A stretch of 64,000 nucleotides of DNA from assembly GCA_963642995.1 (NCBI GenBank), contig CAVIIZ010000002.1:62001-126000 (forward strand), given 5' to 3'. Below are positions 43,532 through 51,356 of the stretch, one piece after another. Positions within the stretch are counted from its first letter, which is position 1; every line of letters starts with the position of its first letter. The position numbers and the translations under genes are program-made. Below the pieces are notes generated by a model that saw nothing but the letters and a program-made list of their open reading frames with translations, had not been told where the DNA came from and did no database searches. The DNA is from CAVAWX01 sp963642995. Lineage in GTDB: Bacteria > Actinomycetota > Coriobacteriia > Coriobacteriales > QAMH01.

Positions 43532-44821
43532 ATGGAGCAGGTATCGCTTTTGTTCGAAATCTCTCCGAATGACAAGAGATTCCCGATGTACACATGGTTT
43601 CCCGACTGGTTTGCGACAAAGCGCCTTCCGCAATTCGACGTCCATCTCTTCAACTACGAGGCCTTCCTCGCGGGCGAGGAGCTGGTGTGCGAGCCCGCGC
43701 CGAAACACGACATGCCGGCGCTGCTGCGCTGCCACTCGACGAACAGGGAAAACTACGAGCGGCTGGCCAAGAAGCTGCTCTCGCTTGGATACCGGCTGAT
43801 CACGGACAGCTGGCGAGCGCTTGAAGAACCGCGTTTCCATTTCAGGTGCTTCAAGGGGTTCACGGATGAAAAATACAAGATGCGCACCGTCAACGTTGGG
43901 GCCAGTTTCGGAACCGGCGCATCTCAGACGCATCCCCCCTCGATTTACATCACGAGAGACGATGACGGTTATCTGGGTACTCGAGAAGCAGATTGGTTTG
44001 CGTTGGGCTGGCACACGTCGCGAAAGGGAGAAGAGCTTGCCGAACGTTTCGCGCAAGCCAAAGGAGACAGGTTTTCCGGAGAGGCCTTCTTCGAGGAATA
44101 CGTGCCTCGCTTCGAATATGAAAGTGTGCCCGTCGTGTGGCGTGCCTTCTACTTCGAGGGAAGACCCATTTTCAAGGCTCCCGTGGCGCCGAAGGCACCG
44201 AAAGGATTTCCGGAACCGCCGGAGGAAATAGTGAACGCGTTCCGGAAGGCGTGCTCGAACATTTTCTACGCTTGCGATTTCATGCTCGCAAAGGGCGGCA
44301 GCTGGCTGTGCAGCAGATTTTTCGACGGGCAGATGAGCGAAGGGCCTGCGCGGAGAGAGGACTCCATAGCTTTCTACGAGGCGCTTGCCCGGGCAGTGGA
44401 GGAAGCGCCGCGGATTCCCGATTGGATATGGTGTTTGACGGCAGAGGTTCGAGACGAGAACAAGACGGGGGTCGAGAAACGTGTCGTGCACGGGACGCGC
44501 CATTTCGCTCCGCACACCAAGGTGTTCCTGCATCCGCCCAACTGGGACGAGCGGGTCGGCGCCATCGGCATCCCGCGCTATTCGGATAAACGCGTCCGCA
44601 TCGTCGTCGATGTCAGGAAGCTCGAGCATTTCGCCCTCGAGAAGGTGAACGACCGGGAAATCGTCTGCGCCATGCTCCATCCCTACAACACGTGGCCGTT
44701 CACCAAAATGGCTCCCATCGAGGTGGGCCGCGGCACCTGGGGCCAAAGCGAAAGTTCCAAACGGGAGATCGAAGACTGCGTGAAGTGGCTGAATTCGCTC
44801 AATCCGGATGGCAAGCGGTGA
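43532..44821 (+). CDS. ATP-grasp-like protein (DUF4343-type)
   Basis: The 429-residue protein has no signal or TM segment. The segment FYACDFMLAKGGSWLCSRFF followed by DGQMSEGP resembles the metal-binding end of R2K/DUF4343 ATP-grasp enzymes, which often read DGQVSGLP. An earlier VWRAFYFEGRPIF also fits. After it comes a second domain of about 120 residues with FLHPPNWDERVGAIGIPRYS, not recognised. Such proteins usually ligate small molecules to amines; the partner and substrate are unknown. The G+C content and codon use look slightly lower than in the neighbours. It lies after the possible attenuator. Confidence 0.55.
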   Translation: MEQVSLLFEISPNDKRFPMYTWFPDWFATKRLPQFDVHLFNYEAFLAGEELVCEPAPKHDMPALLRCHSTNRENYERLAKKLLSLGYRLITDSWRALEEPRFHFRCFKGFTDEKYKMRTVNVGASFGTGASQTHPPSIYITRDDDGYLGTREADWFALGWHTSRKGEELAERFAQAKGDRFSGEAFFEEYVPRFEYESVPVVWRAFYFEGRPIFKAPVAPKAPKGFPEPPEEIVNAFRKACSNIFYACDFMLAKGGSWLCSRFFDGQMSEGPARREDSIAFYEALARAVEEAPRIPDWIWCLTAEVRDENKTGVEKRVVHGTRHFAPHTKVFLHPPNWDERVGAIGIPRYSDKRVRIVVDVRKLEHFALEKVNDREIVCAMLHPYNTWPFTKMAPIEVGRGTWGQSESSKREIEDCVKWLNSLNPDGKR

Positions 44822-45035
44822 TCGTAGCCGCTTTTGTTCGGATCCGTCCGTGCCGAAAGGGCGCCATGGGACGCAAGCATGCCCGCCGCCTGCGTTTTCG
44901 CCTTTATTTCCATGTCAGCAAGCCTGTGCAGCGCAAGGATGCGAGGAGGCAAACCGCCATGTGCTCCTTGCATGCGTTTCTTGCCGGGCAGTGTCGCAGC
45001 CCTTTCTCCTAAGGGGGGGGCGCGCGGGCGGCGGG

Positions 45036-45041
45036 TATACT
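45036..45041 (+). promoter_or_regulatory. -10 element TATACT before the DUF1847 gene
   Basis: TATACT follows a G-rich stretch and precedes the small coupled frame at 45085 by 43 bases. The region from 44822 to here holds no gene I can support. Confidence 0.45.
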
Positions 45042-45084
45042 GGAAGCGCTGGTTTTCCCTTTGGGTTGAAACGGCGGGTGCGCG

Positions 45085-45189
45085 ATGTCGTTCGATGCGG
45101 TCTACAAGCAGATCGGCGAGTTTTTTCGCCGATGCGCTGGGCACGGCTCGCGCGCGCGGATGAAGCAGGCGCGAGAGGGGCGGACATGA
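45085..45189 (+). CDS. Small upstream frame translationally coupled to the DUF1847 gene
   Basis: The frame encodes 34 residues starting MSFDAVYKQIGEFFRRCAGH and ends in TGA that overlaps the next ATG as ATGA (45186-45189). No homology is recognised. The exact stop-start overlap suggests translation for coupling, whether or not the peptide has a function. The ribosome-binding site is weak. Confidence 0.3.
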   Translation: MSFDAVYKQIGEFFRRCAGHGSRARMKQAREGRT

Positions 45190-45869
45190 ACGGAGACGAT
45201 GGTTTCAGGACGCAAGCGGCGGCAGAGCCGGGATGCGAGCATTGCGGCGTCGCGGCATGCGAGCATCCGGGACGCACGGCGCCGACCTTTTGCCCCGAGC
45301 AGGGCATATCCGACGAAACGCGCAGCCGCGTCCGCAGCCTCTACGACGAGCCCGAAAACAGGCGCATCATGGAGGCGGCCGCCAGGGTGAGCGCCGGCAC
45401 GGCGAACTCGACGCGCGTGCAAGACACGATAAAGTTCGCCTCGTACATGGGCGCCTCGCGCATCGGCATCGCGGCCTGCACCGCCATGTTGAAGGAAACC
45501 GCCGTCCTCGCCCGGCTTTTGCGCCGCGCCGGGTTTTCGGTGGTGGCGCTCGGCTGCAAGCTTCAGGAAAACCGCGCGCCCGACCTCGGCATAGACCCCG
45601 CCTGCGGCGTCGGCGACTGCGTCATCTGCAACCCGATCATGCAGGCGCTCCTGCTCAACGAGGCTAAATGCGATTTGAACATCCTCATGGGGATATGCGT
45701 CGGACACGACGCGCTGTTCGCGAAGTACTCGGATGCGCCCGCCGTCACCTTGGTGGCCAAGGACTTCCTTGCGGCGAACAACCCCTGCGCCGTGCTCTAC
45801 ACCGCCGATTCGGTCTACAAATCCAAGCTGGACGCGACCATCGACGAGGTGGCGGGCGCCCGTTCTTGA
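45186..45869 (+). CDS. DUF1847 family metal-binding-like protein
   Basis: The 227-residue cytoplasmic protein has an N-terminal cysteine cluster CEHCGVAACEHPGRTAPTFC, then conserved parts IKFASYMGASRIGIAACTAM and VVALGCKLQENRAPD. Further cysteines follow in DPACGVGDCVICNPIMQALL and NILMGICVGHDALFAKYSDA. This matches DUF1847, a family of cysteine-rich proteins of anaerobes thought to bind metal or a cluster. The ATG at 45186 is in the ATGA overlap with the small upstream frame; GAGAGGGG precedes it. Function is not established. Confidence 0.75.
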   Translation: MNGDDGFRTQAAAEPGCEHCGVAACEHPGRTAPTFCPEQGISDETRSRVRSLYDEPENRRIMEAAARVSAGTANSTRVQDTIKFASYMGASRIGIAACTAMLKETAVLARLLRRAGFSVVALGCKLQENRAPDLGIDPACGVGDCVICNPIMQALLLNEAKCDLNILMGICVGHDALFAKYSDAPAVTLVAKDFLAANNPCAVLYTADSVYKSKLDATIDEVAGARS

Positions 45870-46037
45870 AACCGATGCGCCCTGCTCGACGGTTGCGGTG
45901 TGCAATGGCTTTGAAAAGCCAGGAAAAGGGTGTCGCGCTCTCGAACTCGGACACGGCGAAGGAGAGGGGCATGACGCTTTGTCTGCCGGTCTACTCCGCC
46001 GTGTTCTTGTGCGTTGCGGCGTCTGCGCGGGTGTGCT

Positions 46038-46598
46038 CTAACGGCGCTTGCAGCAGCGGTCGTGGCCGCCGTGGCCGTTATGGTGGCCGTGGGCATGTCC
46101 GTGCTTGTGCCCGCAGCCGCGTCCGTGCCCGTGGCCTTTGCGCCCTTTGCGGCCCTTCTTGTGCTTGCCCTTGGCGCCCAGCTCCTTGCATTGCACGACG
46201 ATCTTGTCCGCGATGGTCTGGAGCTGCTCCATCTCCTCGTCGGAGAGCGTCTCGAGGATCTTTTCGGCGGCCGCTTCGTGCGCCTTGCAGCGCTTCTCGG
46301 CGATCTCCTCGCCCGTGTCCGTGAGCTTCACCAGATAGGTCTTCTTCTCCTGGGCGCTCTCGATCGTGGCGTAGCCGTTGCGCTGCGCCTTGCGCACGAT
46401 GTCCTTCAGCTTCGCGCGGTCGTACCCCAGCGCCTCGACCAGCTCGCGCGAGCTCATCTTCCCGCCGTGGCGGTGGAGCACCTTCAGCAGCGCGCCCTGG
46501 CCTTTCTTGTAGCTTTTCGGACCTGCCACGCGAAAGGCGCGGTTGCTCAGGTCGGCGGCCTTGCCCAGTTTCTTCAATGTCTTGAGTTGCGTGCTCAT
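46038..46598 (-). CDS. MarR-family regulator with His-rich metal-binding tail
   Basis: The 186-residue protein has a MarR winged helix (about 30-135): GALLKVLHRHGGKMSSRELV, then VEALGYDRAKLKDIVRKAQ, then EKKTYLVKLTDTGEEIAE. From about 144 the tail reads KHKKGRKGRKGHGHGRGCGH and then KHGHAHGHHNGHGGHDRCC, with eleven histidines and three cysteines. Such a tail suggests nickel, zinc or copper sensing or storage. GAGAGG precedes the ATG at 46598. Two TATC...GATA dyads lie upstream and may be its operators. The target genes and the metal are unknown; the Ni-dependent hydrogenase of this genome makes nickel a reasonable guess. Confidence 0.8.
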   Translation of the reverse strand: MSTQLKTLKKLGKAADLSNRAFRVAGPKSYKKGQGALLKVLHRHGGKMSSRELVEALGYDRAKLKDIVRKAQRNGYATIESAQEKKTYLVKLTDTGEEIAEKRCKAHEAAAEKILETLSDEEMEQLQTIADKIVVQCKELGAKGKHKKGRKGRKGHGHGRGCGHKHGHAHGHHNGHGGHDRCCKRR

Positions 46599-46612
46599 GG
46601 TTTCTCTCCTCT

Positions 46613-46707
46613 TTATCTGAAAAATTGATAGCGAAGACACTGTACGCCGTCTTTATCGAAAAATGTGGCAATTTAGGCGCTTTCCACATTATCGCTATAA
46701 ATGATAA
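46613..46707 (-). promoter_or_regulatory. Upstream region of the His-tailed MarR gene with two TATC/GATA dyads
   Basis: TTATCTGAAAAATTGATA (46613-46630) and the better dyad TTATCGCTATAAATGATAA (46689-46707) have TATC and GATA arms spaced by about ten bases. Both lie between the MarR gene and the toxin gene downstream on the same strand. They are plausible autoregulatory operators. Confidence 0.5.
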
Positions 46708-46753
46708 AGATGCGTTCCGAAGAATAATCCCGACTGAAAAGCGAGAGGGCGCA

Positions 46754-47059
46754 TCAGACGAGGGGCGCGTAGTCTTGCGTTTGGTGAAAGATGTGGGCGA
46801 CGACGACTTTCTCGCCGTCGAAGCGGTGCAGCGCGACATAGCGGTTCACCAGCATAGGGCGAGAGCCCATCTCCGCAAGTTGGGGTATGTGCGAGAGAGG
46901 GCGGATTTCGGGCATCTCGCACACGAGGTCGAGTTGGCGGCCGAATTCGTCCATGAACCCCGTCGCAGCCGCCGGACTCGCAAGGACGCCGGCCAGATAC
47001 TCGACTATAGAGCGGTACTCGAGCTGGGCGCTTGGGAGAATGATTCTAGGATAGGCCAT
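46754..47059 (-). CDS. ParE/RelE-superfamily toxin
   Basis: The 101-residue protein begins MAYPRIILPSAQLEYRSIVE, with a helix typical of ParE toxins. RQLDLVCEMPEIRPL follows, and RPMLVNRYVALHRFDGEKVV leads to HIFHQTQDYAPLV, the end characteristic of ParE/RelE proteins. ParE poisons gyrase and RelE cleaves mRNA; which applies is not clear. It overlaps the antitoxin gene by 14 bases and lies downstream of it, as usual. Confidence 0.82.
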   Translation of the reverse strand: MAYPRIILPSAQLEYRSIVEYLAGVLASPAAATGFMDEFGRQLDLVCEMPEIRPLSHIPQLAEMGSRPMLVNRYVALHRFDGEKVVVAHIFHQTQDYAPLV

Positions 47060-47315
47060 ATTCGGCTCGTATCTTCGCCGCGAACTCGTCATAGTCTGCG
47101 CCGGCGCCGGATTTCTCCTCGCGTTCGGCGACGAGCATACGCGAGAACAAGCGTGTTTTTGCGGCATCTTCCTGCATCGCGCGATAGCGGTCCGCGCTCA
47201 TGCAATAGATGGCCTCGCGCCCGTTTCTCGTGACCGTCACTTCATCTTCGCGCTCGACGAGCTCCACAAACGATGCCGTGCTCTTCATGTCGCGTACGGG
47301 AACACATGTCGGCAT
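47046..47315 (-). CDS. Phd/YefM-family antitoxin
   Basis: The 89-residue protein starts MPTCVPVRDMKSTASFVELV and has the Phd/YefM DNA-binding fold (VEREDEVTVTRNGREAIYCM). A flexible, charged C-terminal region (EKSGAGADYDEFAAKIRAEY) should wrap the toxin. GGAGGAGG precedes the ATG at 47315. It should repress its own operon and neutralise the ParE/RelE-type toxin. Confidence 0.82.
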   Translation of the reverse strand: MPTCVPVRDMKSTASFVELVEREDEVTVTRNGREAIYCMSADRYRAMQEDAAKTRLFSRMLVAEREEKSGAGADYDEFAAKIRAEYGLS

Positions 47316-47403
47316 GGGGTTCCTCCTCCGCTGCGGTGGCGCAATGTTGCAATGCCGCATTGCGCCGATGCCGTAATGCGGCCTTATTGTACCGCGTTTT
47401 ACC

Positions 47404-47511
47404 CTAGAAGCGGAAATAGATGAAAGGGTTGAAGGAGCCGGAGATCACGCCTGCCACCGAGGCGACGAGCAACGCGGCGAGCGCGAGGTCGCAAAGCAGG
47501 GCATGAAAGAA
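47404..47511 (-). pseudogene. 3' relic of an MBOAT (AlgI/DltB-like) acyltransferase gene
   Basis: The minus-strand frame reads LLCDLALAALLVASVAGVIS and then GSFNPFIYFRF before TAG at 47404. A final TM followed by NPFIYFRF is the characteristic end of MBOAT O-acyltransferases such as AlgI. Only about 35 codons remain. The rest was probably lost when vsr or the toxin pair arrived. Confidence 0.5.
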
Positions 47512-47546
47512 GGCGCGCCGTTCCTTTGCAGGAAGGCGCGCCTTCT
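47508..47546. terminator. Perfect 12-pair hairpin after vsr
   Basis: AGAAGGCGCGCC (47508-47519) and GGCGCGCCTTCT (47535-47546) are exact complements. T-rich bases follow on both strands, so it could end transcription of vsr (minus) or of anything from the left. Confidence 0.7.
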
Positions 47547-47559
47547 CTTTTAGACGTGT

Positions 47560-48018
47560 TCAATCGATGCTGACGAAGGCGTACTCGAGGGCGTCGTGAA
47601 GCGCACGGGCGGTTTGCTCGACGCGGTCGCGCTTCAGCTCGCATTCCCAGACGACGACCACCTGCCAGCCGTCTGACTCGAGTTTTTCGCGCACAGCCTC
47701 GTCACGCGCCTTGTTGCGGGCGAACTTGGCTGTCCAGTACTCGCCGTTTCTCGCGGGCGTGCTCGCGTACTTGCACCCCTCGTGATGGTGCCAAAAGCAG
47801 CCGTTCACGAAGATGGCGATCTTGCGTCCGGGATAGGCGATGTCGGGGTGCCCCGGCGCCTTCTTCCAATCGCAGCGATACCCCGGCCAGCCGAAGGAGC
47901 GCAGCATGGCCCGCACGGCCTTCTCCGGCGAGGTGTCGCGGCGCTTGTTGCCCTGCATGGACTTGCGCGTGGCTGCCGAGACCTCGCCGAACTCGTATTT
48001 CGCCGTCGTCTTTCCCAT
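47560..48018 (-). CDS. vsr: Very-short-patch repair endonuclease Vsr
   Basis: The 152-residue enzyme nicks next to T:G mismatches formed by deamination of 5-methylcytosine. It shows KRRDTSPEKAVRAMLRSFGW, RCDWKKAPGHPDIAYPGRK with the catalytic Asp, IAIFVNGCFWHHHEGCKYAS with the zinc-binding residues and VVVWECELKRD. Vsr genes normally accompany a Dcm-type cytosine methyltransferase, but none is seen in the surrounding sequence. It therefore may act with a methylase elsewhere or be left from a lost cassette. ATG 48018 starts MGKTTAKYEF. Confidence 0.93.
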   Translation of the reverse strand: MGKTTAKYEFGEVSAATRKSMQGNKRRDTSPEKAVRAMLRSFGWPGYRCDWKKAPGHPDIAYPGRKIAIFVNGCFWHHHEGCKYASTPARNGEYWTAKFARNKARDEAVREKLESDGWQVVVVWECELKRDRVEQTARALHDALEYAFVSID

Positions 48019-48300
48019 GTGAGGAGATGATACACGCCGCCTCCGCGCCACACCTGATGCGCCGCACCTGTCCAGGAACAATGCGCGCGATTTTCACAAG
48101 TGAAGCCTTTGTGAAAGCGCGTCGAACTTCCCCGGGCCTTCCCGGGAACCCCCTCGCGGCCTTCTCGTAGTGATAGGATGCACCGACGCGCGCTGCGCAT
48201 GCCCTTGCCGGCGACACGCGGCTGCCCGCATGCCCGCATCACGGCGCGCGGCGCGTTTTTTTCGAGAGAAGAGACGACCCCTGACACGACGGAGGCACCG

Positions 48301-49332
48301 ATGCCCACGATGAACTTCAAGCGCCGCCTGCCCATCCCGCAAGAGATCCGCGCCGAGCTGCCGCTTTCGCCTGCCCTCGAGCGCGCCAAGGAGGGCTTCG
48401 ACCGACGCGTCGTGGACGTGCTTTCCGGGAGAAGCGGCAAGAAGCTGCTCGTCGTAGGGCCGTGCTCGGCAGACCGCGAGGACTCGGTGCTCGACTATAT
48501 GACGCGCTTGGCCGCGCTGGCAGAGGAGGTGGCCGACAAGTTCGTCGTCATCGGCCGCGTCTACACGAACAAGCCCCGCACGCGCGGCACCGGCTACAAG
48601 GGCCTGCTGCACCAGCCCGACCCGACCGGGCAGCCGGACCTGCTCGCGGGGATCAAGGCCATACGCCGCATGCACCTGCGCGTCATCGAGGAAACGGGCA
48701 TATTCACCGCCGACGAGATGCTCTATCCGGAAAACTACCGCTTTCTCTACGACCTGCTGGCCTACACGGCCGTGGGCGCGCGCAGCGTCGAAAACCAGGA
48801 GCACCGCCAAGTGGCCAGCGGCATCGAGGTGCCCGTGGGGATGAAGAACCCGACGGGGGGCTCGACATCGGTCATGCTCAACGCGGTCTATGCCGCGCAG
48901 GCAGAGCAGGACTTCATCTACCGCAACTGGGAGGTCCACAGCACGGGCAACCCCTACGCGCACGCCATCCTGCGCGGCTACAAGGGCCTCGACGACGTGA
49001 ACTACCCCAACTACCACTACGAGTACCTGGAGCGCCTCGCGGCCGTCTACACGGGCGACGAGTACGCCAACCCCGCCGTCGTGATCGACTGCAACCACGA
49101 CAATTCGGGCAAACGCCCGCTCGAGCAGGGGCGCATCTGCCACGAGGTGCTCGACTCCTGCATGCGCAACGCCGACGTCGCGGCGCTGTTCAAGGGCTTC
49201 ATGCTGGAAAGCTACATCGAAGACGGGGCGCAGCCGGTCGGCGGCGGGACATACGGCATGTCCATCACCGATGCGTGCCTGGGTTGGGACAAGACCTGCG
49301 CGCTCGTGCGCGAGCTGGCCGAGCGGCTGTAG
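48301..49332 (+). CDS. aroF: 3-deoxy-7-phosphoheptulonate (DAHP) synthase, type I
   Basis: This enzyme condenses phosphoenolpyruvate and erythrose 4-phosphate in the first step of aromatic amino-acid synthesis. The 343-residue protein has the type I (AroFGH) motifs LLVVGPCSADREDSVLDYM, VIGRVYTNKPRTRGTGYKGL, GARSVENQEHRQVASGIE, PVGMKNPTGGSTSVMLN and VIDCNHDNSGKRP. The start MPTMNFKRRLPIP at 48301 gives a usual length. Which isozyme it resembles is not settled. The 280-base upstream region contains a G+C-rich dyad before a T-run (GGCGCGCGGCGCGTTTTTTT, near 48250), a possible attenuator. A terminator follows. Confidence 0.92.
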   Translation: MPTMNFKRRLPIPQEIRAELPLSPALERAKEGFDRRVVDVLSGRSGKKLLVVGPCSADREDSVLDYMTRLAALAEEVADKFVVIGRVYTNKPRTRGTGYKGLLHQPDPTGQPDLLAGIKAIRRMHLRVIEETGIFTADEMLYPENYRFLYDLLAYTAVGARSVENQEHRQVASGIEVPVGMKNPTGGSTSVMLNAVYAAQAEQDFIYRNWEVHSTGNPYAHAILRGYKGLDDVNYPNYHYEYLERLAAVYTGDEYANPAVVIDCNHDNSGKRPLEQGRICHEVLDSCMRNADVAALFKGFMLESYIEDGAQPVGGGTYGMSITDACLGWDKTCALVRELAERL

Positions 49333-49365
49333 GGAAGGGGAAAGCCGAAGCAAGCGCATCGCCGC

Positions 49366-49390
49366 AAGACGGCATGGCCGCCGTCTTTTC
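49366..49390 (+). terminator. Terminator after the DAHP synthase gene
   Basis: AAGACGGC and GCCGTCTT form an 8-pair stem with loop ATGGCC, followed by TTC. Confidence 0.85.
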
Positions 49391-49517
49391 AAAAAGGAGC
49401 CGTCGCGGCATCCATGAACCGCATCGACCGGCTAGAAGCTGCATGGTGGCGCGCAGCGAATTCGACCTGCGGCGTAAATGAAAAGCAGGCCGTTTTGCGA
49501 CCTGCGGAAAAAGCTGG

Positions 49518-49591
<74 letters not shown>

Positions 49592-49704
49592 AGCCTGTTC
49601 GACACGCGCCGTCTCGACGAGGCGCGCGAAGAGGAATGTTAGCACAAGGCGTGCCGGAGCACGCCAGTTTTTTTGGAGGCTTCGTGAGTTTGTGAGGGTA
49701 GGGG

Positions 49705-50250
49705 TCACGCCTCTGTCCTCCCTTGAAGCATCGGCTTGAGATCCGAGCATCTGAGCATGACGAGCGCGATGAGGTTGTCGATGTTCCTGAAGCCGTAGCC
49801 CTGCCTGACCGCCACCTTGATTTTGTTGTTGACGGCCTCGACGCGGGCACAGATGCCGTCCGCGGTGTGCCAGTCGACGCGCAAGAACGCCGCGAGGGCG
49901 CTCCTGCACATGTGCAGCGCCAGCCAGGCGACCTCGTCCTCGAACGCCGAGGTGAAGCGACTCGAGACGCAGCGCGCCCACGGCACGGCCTCGGTGCGGA
50001 CCCCGTGCTCGGGGCACTCCACGCGCAGCGGCGCGTGCTCCATATAGCAGCGCGACGCTCCGAGGTCGAGCGTGCGCCAGCGCCGCGCCGGGAGACGGTC
50101 GTAAGGCCGGCAGCGCCTACCGCAGGCGGGGCACCTGGGCGCCGCCTTCCTGGGTCTGGCGCGCACGATTACGTCGCCGTGTTCCTCACGGGCCGACTCG
50201 ACGACGGCTCCGGCGAGTCCGAGGCATTTCTTTAGTAGATTGATTCTCAT
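49705..50250 (-). pseudogene. Internally deleted ISL3-family transposase
   Basis: The frame is continuous for 181 codons but lacks the catalytic core. The N-terminal part has the ISL3 zinc finger (RCPACGRRCRPYDRLPARRW, VECPEHGVRTEAV) and the helix-turn-helix. At about residue 138 it jumps to the family's C-terminal end NNKIKVAVRQGYGFRNIDNL followed by IALVMLRCSDLKP. The DDE domain between is absent, so it cannot transpose itself. The deletion kept the frame, giving a short DNA-binding protein. Flanking sequences near 49676 and 50300 show only imperfect inverted ends. It sits next to tRNA-Pro. Confidence 0.75.
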
Positions 50251-50411
50251 GGCGGCGTCCTTTGCTGGTTGCTTTTTTCTTGGTCGAAAAACAACCCTAC
50301 GCGAAAGGCGCCGCCACTGCTATCTATGCATGTTCAGGAATCCGGGCACCCACACAAACCCACGAAGAGCCCCTTTTTTCTTCAAGATGCAAAAACTGCA
50401 GAGGGAAAAGG

Positions 50412-51356
50412 CTATTCGGCGAAGCCGAGCATGCGCACCTCGCACTCGAGCTCCACTCCGCAGCGCGCGTGCACGGCCTCTTGCACGTCGCGTATGCAGC
50501 GGCGTATGTCGGCTGCCGTCGCGGACCCGTTGTTCACGATGAAGCCCGCGTGCTTGCGGCTGACCTGCGCCGCGCCCACGCTGTGCCCCTGCATCCCGGC
50601 GTCGCAGACGAGCTTGCCCGCGAAATGGCCTTGCGGGCGCTTGAAGGTGGAGCCGGCGCTCTTCTTGTCGAGGGGCTGCTTGTCGCGACGACGGGCTGCC
50701 AGCTCGCGCATCCTGTCCTCTATGGCGCGGCGATCGTCCGGTTGCAGGGCAAGCTCGGCGCAGACGGCGACGAGGCCGCGGCGCGCGATGGCGCTCGTCC
50801 TGTAGCCCCAGCCCGCCTCCTCGCAGTCCAGCTCGACCATTTGGCCGTCGGCCGGATCCAGGCAGGTGACGCGCGTGCACACGTCCTTGAACTCGCCGCC
50901 GTAGGCGCCGGCGTTCATGGCAGCCGCCCCGCCGATGCTGCCCGGTATGCCGTGGAGGAACTCCAACCCCGCCAGCGAGGCCTCGCAGGCAGCCTGCGCC
51001 ACCTGCCTGTCGGACGCGCCCGCCTGCGCGACGACGCGCCCGCTTGCGGCGTCGACTTGCACGTCGGAGAGGCGGTTGCCGATGTGGATGACGAGCGCCG
51101 CCAGCCCCTCGTCGGCGACGAGCAGGTTGCTGCCGCGCCCGAGCACGTGCCAGGCGATGCCCTCCTCTTTCGCGAAGGCAAGCGCCGCCGCGACGTCGGC
51201 TGCAGAGCACGCTTCGACAAACAGCGCCGCCGGGCCGCCCACCGCAAAGCTCGTGTGGGCGCTCATGGGCTCGTCGAGGAGGAGGGCGCTGCTTTCAAGG
51301 CGCCCGCGCAGCCCGCGGGCAAGCTCGTCGCGCGATGCCGTGTTCACTTTCGCCAT
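50412..51356 (-). CDS. murB: UDP-N-acetylenolpyruvoylglucosamine reductase MurB
   Basis: MurB reduces the enolpyruvyl group to make UDP-MurNAc for peptidoglycan. The 314-residue FAD protein has TSFAVGGPAALFVEACS, GRGSNLLVADEG, FLHGIPGSIGGAAAMNAGAY and SAGSTFKRPQGHFAGKLV with the catalytic serine, then VSRKHAGFIVNNGSATAAD. This is the type IIb form without the E. coli loop. The start ATG at 51356 overlaps the end of thiD by 13 bases, so the two are translationally coupled. An odd pair, cell wall with thiamine. Confidence 0.95.
   Translation of the reverse strand: MAKVNTASRDELARGLRGRLESSALLLDEPMSAHTSFAVGGPAALFVEACSAADVAAALAFAKEEGIAWHVLGRGSNLLVADEGLAALVIHIGNRLSDVQVDAASGRVVAQAGASDRQVAQAACEASLAGLEFLHGIPGSIGGAAAMNAGAYGGEFKDVCTRVTCLDPADGQMVELDCEEAGWGYRTSAIARRGLVAVCAELALQPDDRRAIEDRMRELAARRRDKQPLDKKSAGSTFKRPQGHFAGKLVCDAGMQGHSVGAAQVSRKHAGFIVNNGSATAADIRRCIRDVQEAVHARCGVELECEVRMLGFAE

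Noticed and set aside
44822..45030. 48-codon frame beginning MGRKHARRLRFRLYF
   Set aside because: It has no ribosome-binding site or recognised similarity and an unusual composition; it is kept as unexplained intergenic sequence.
45870..46037. Small gene between DUF1847 and the MarR gene
   Set aside because: Frames here are short and have no start signals or similarity.
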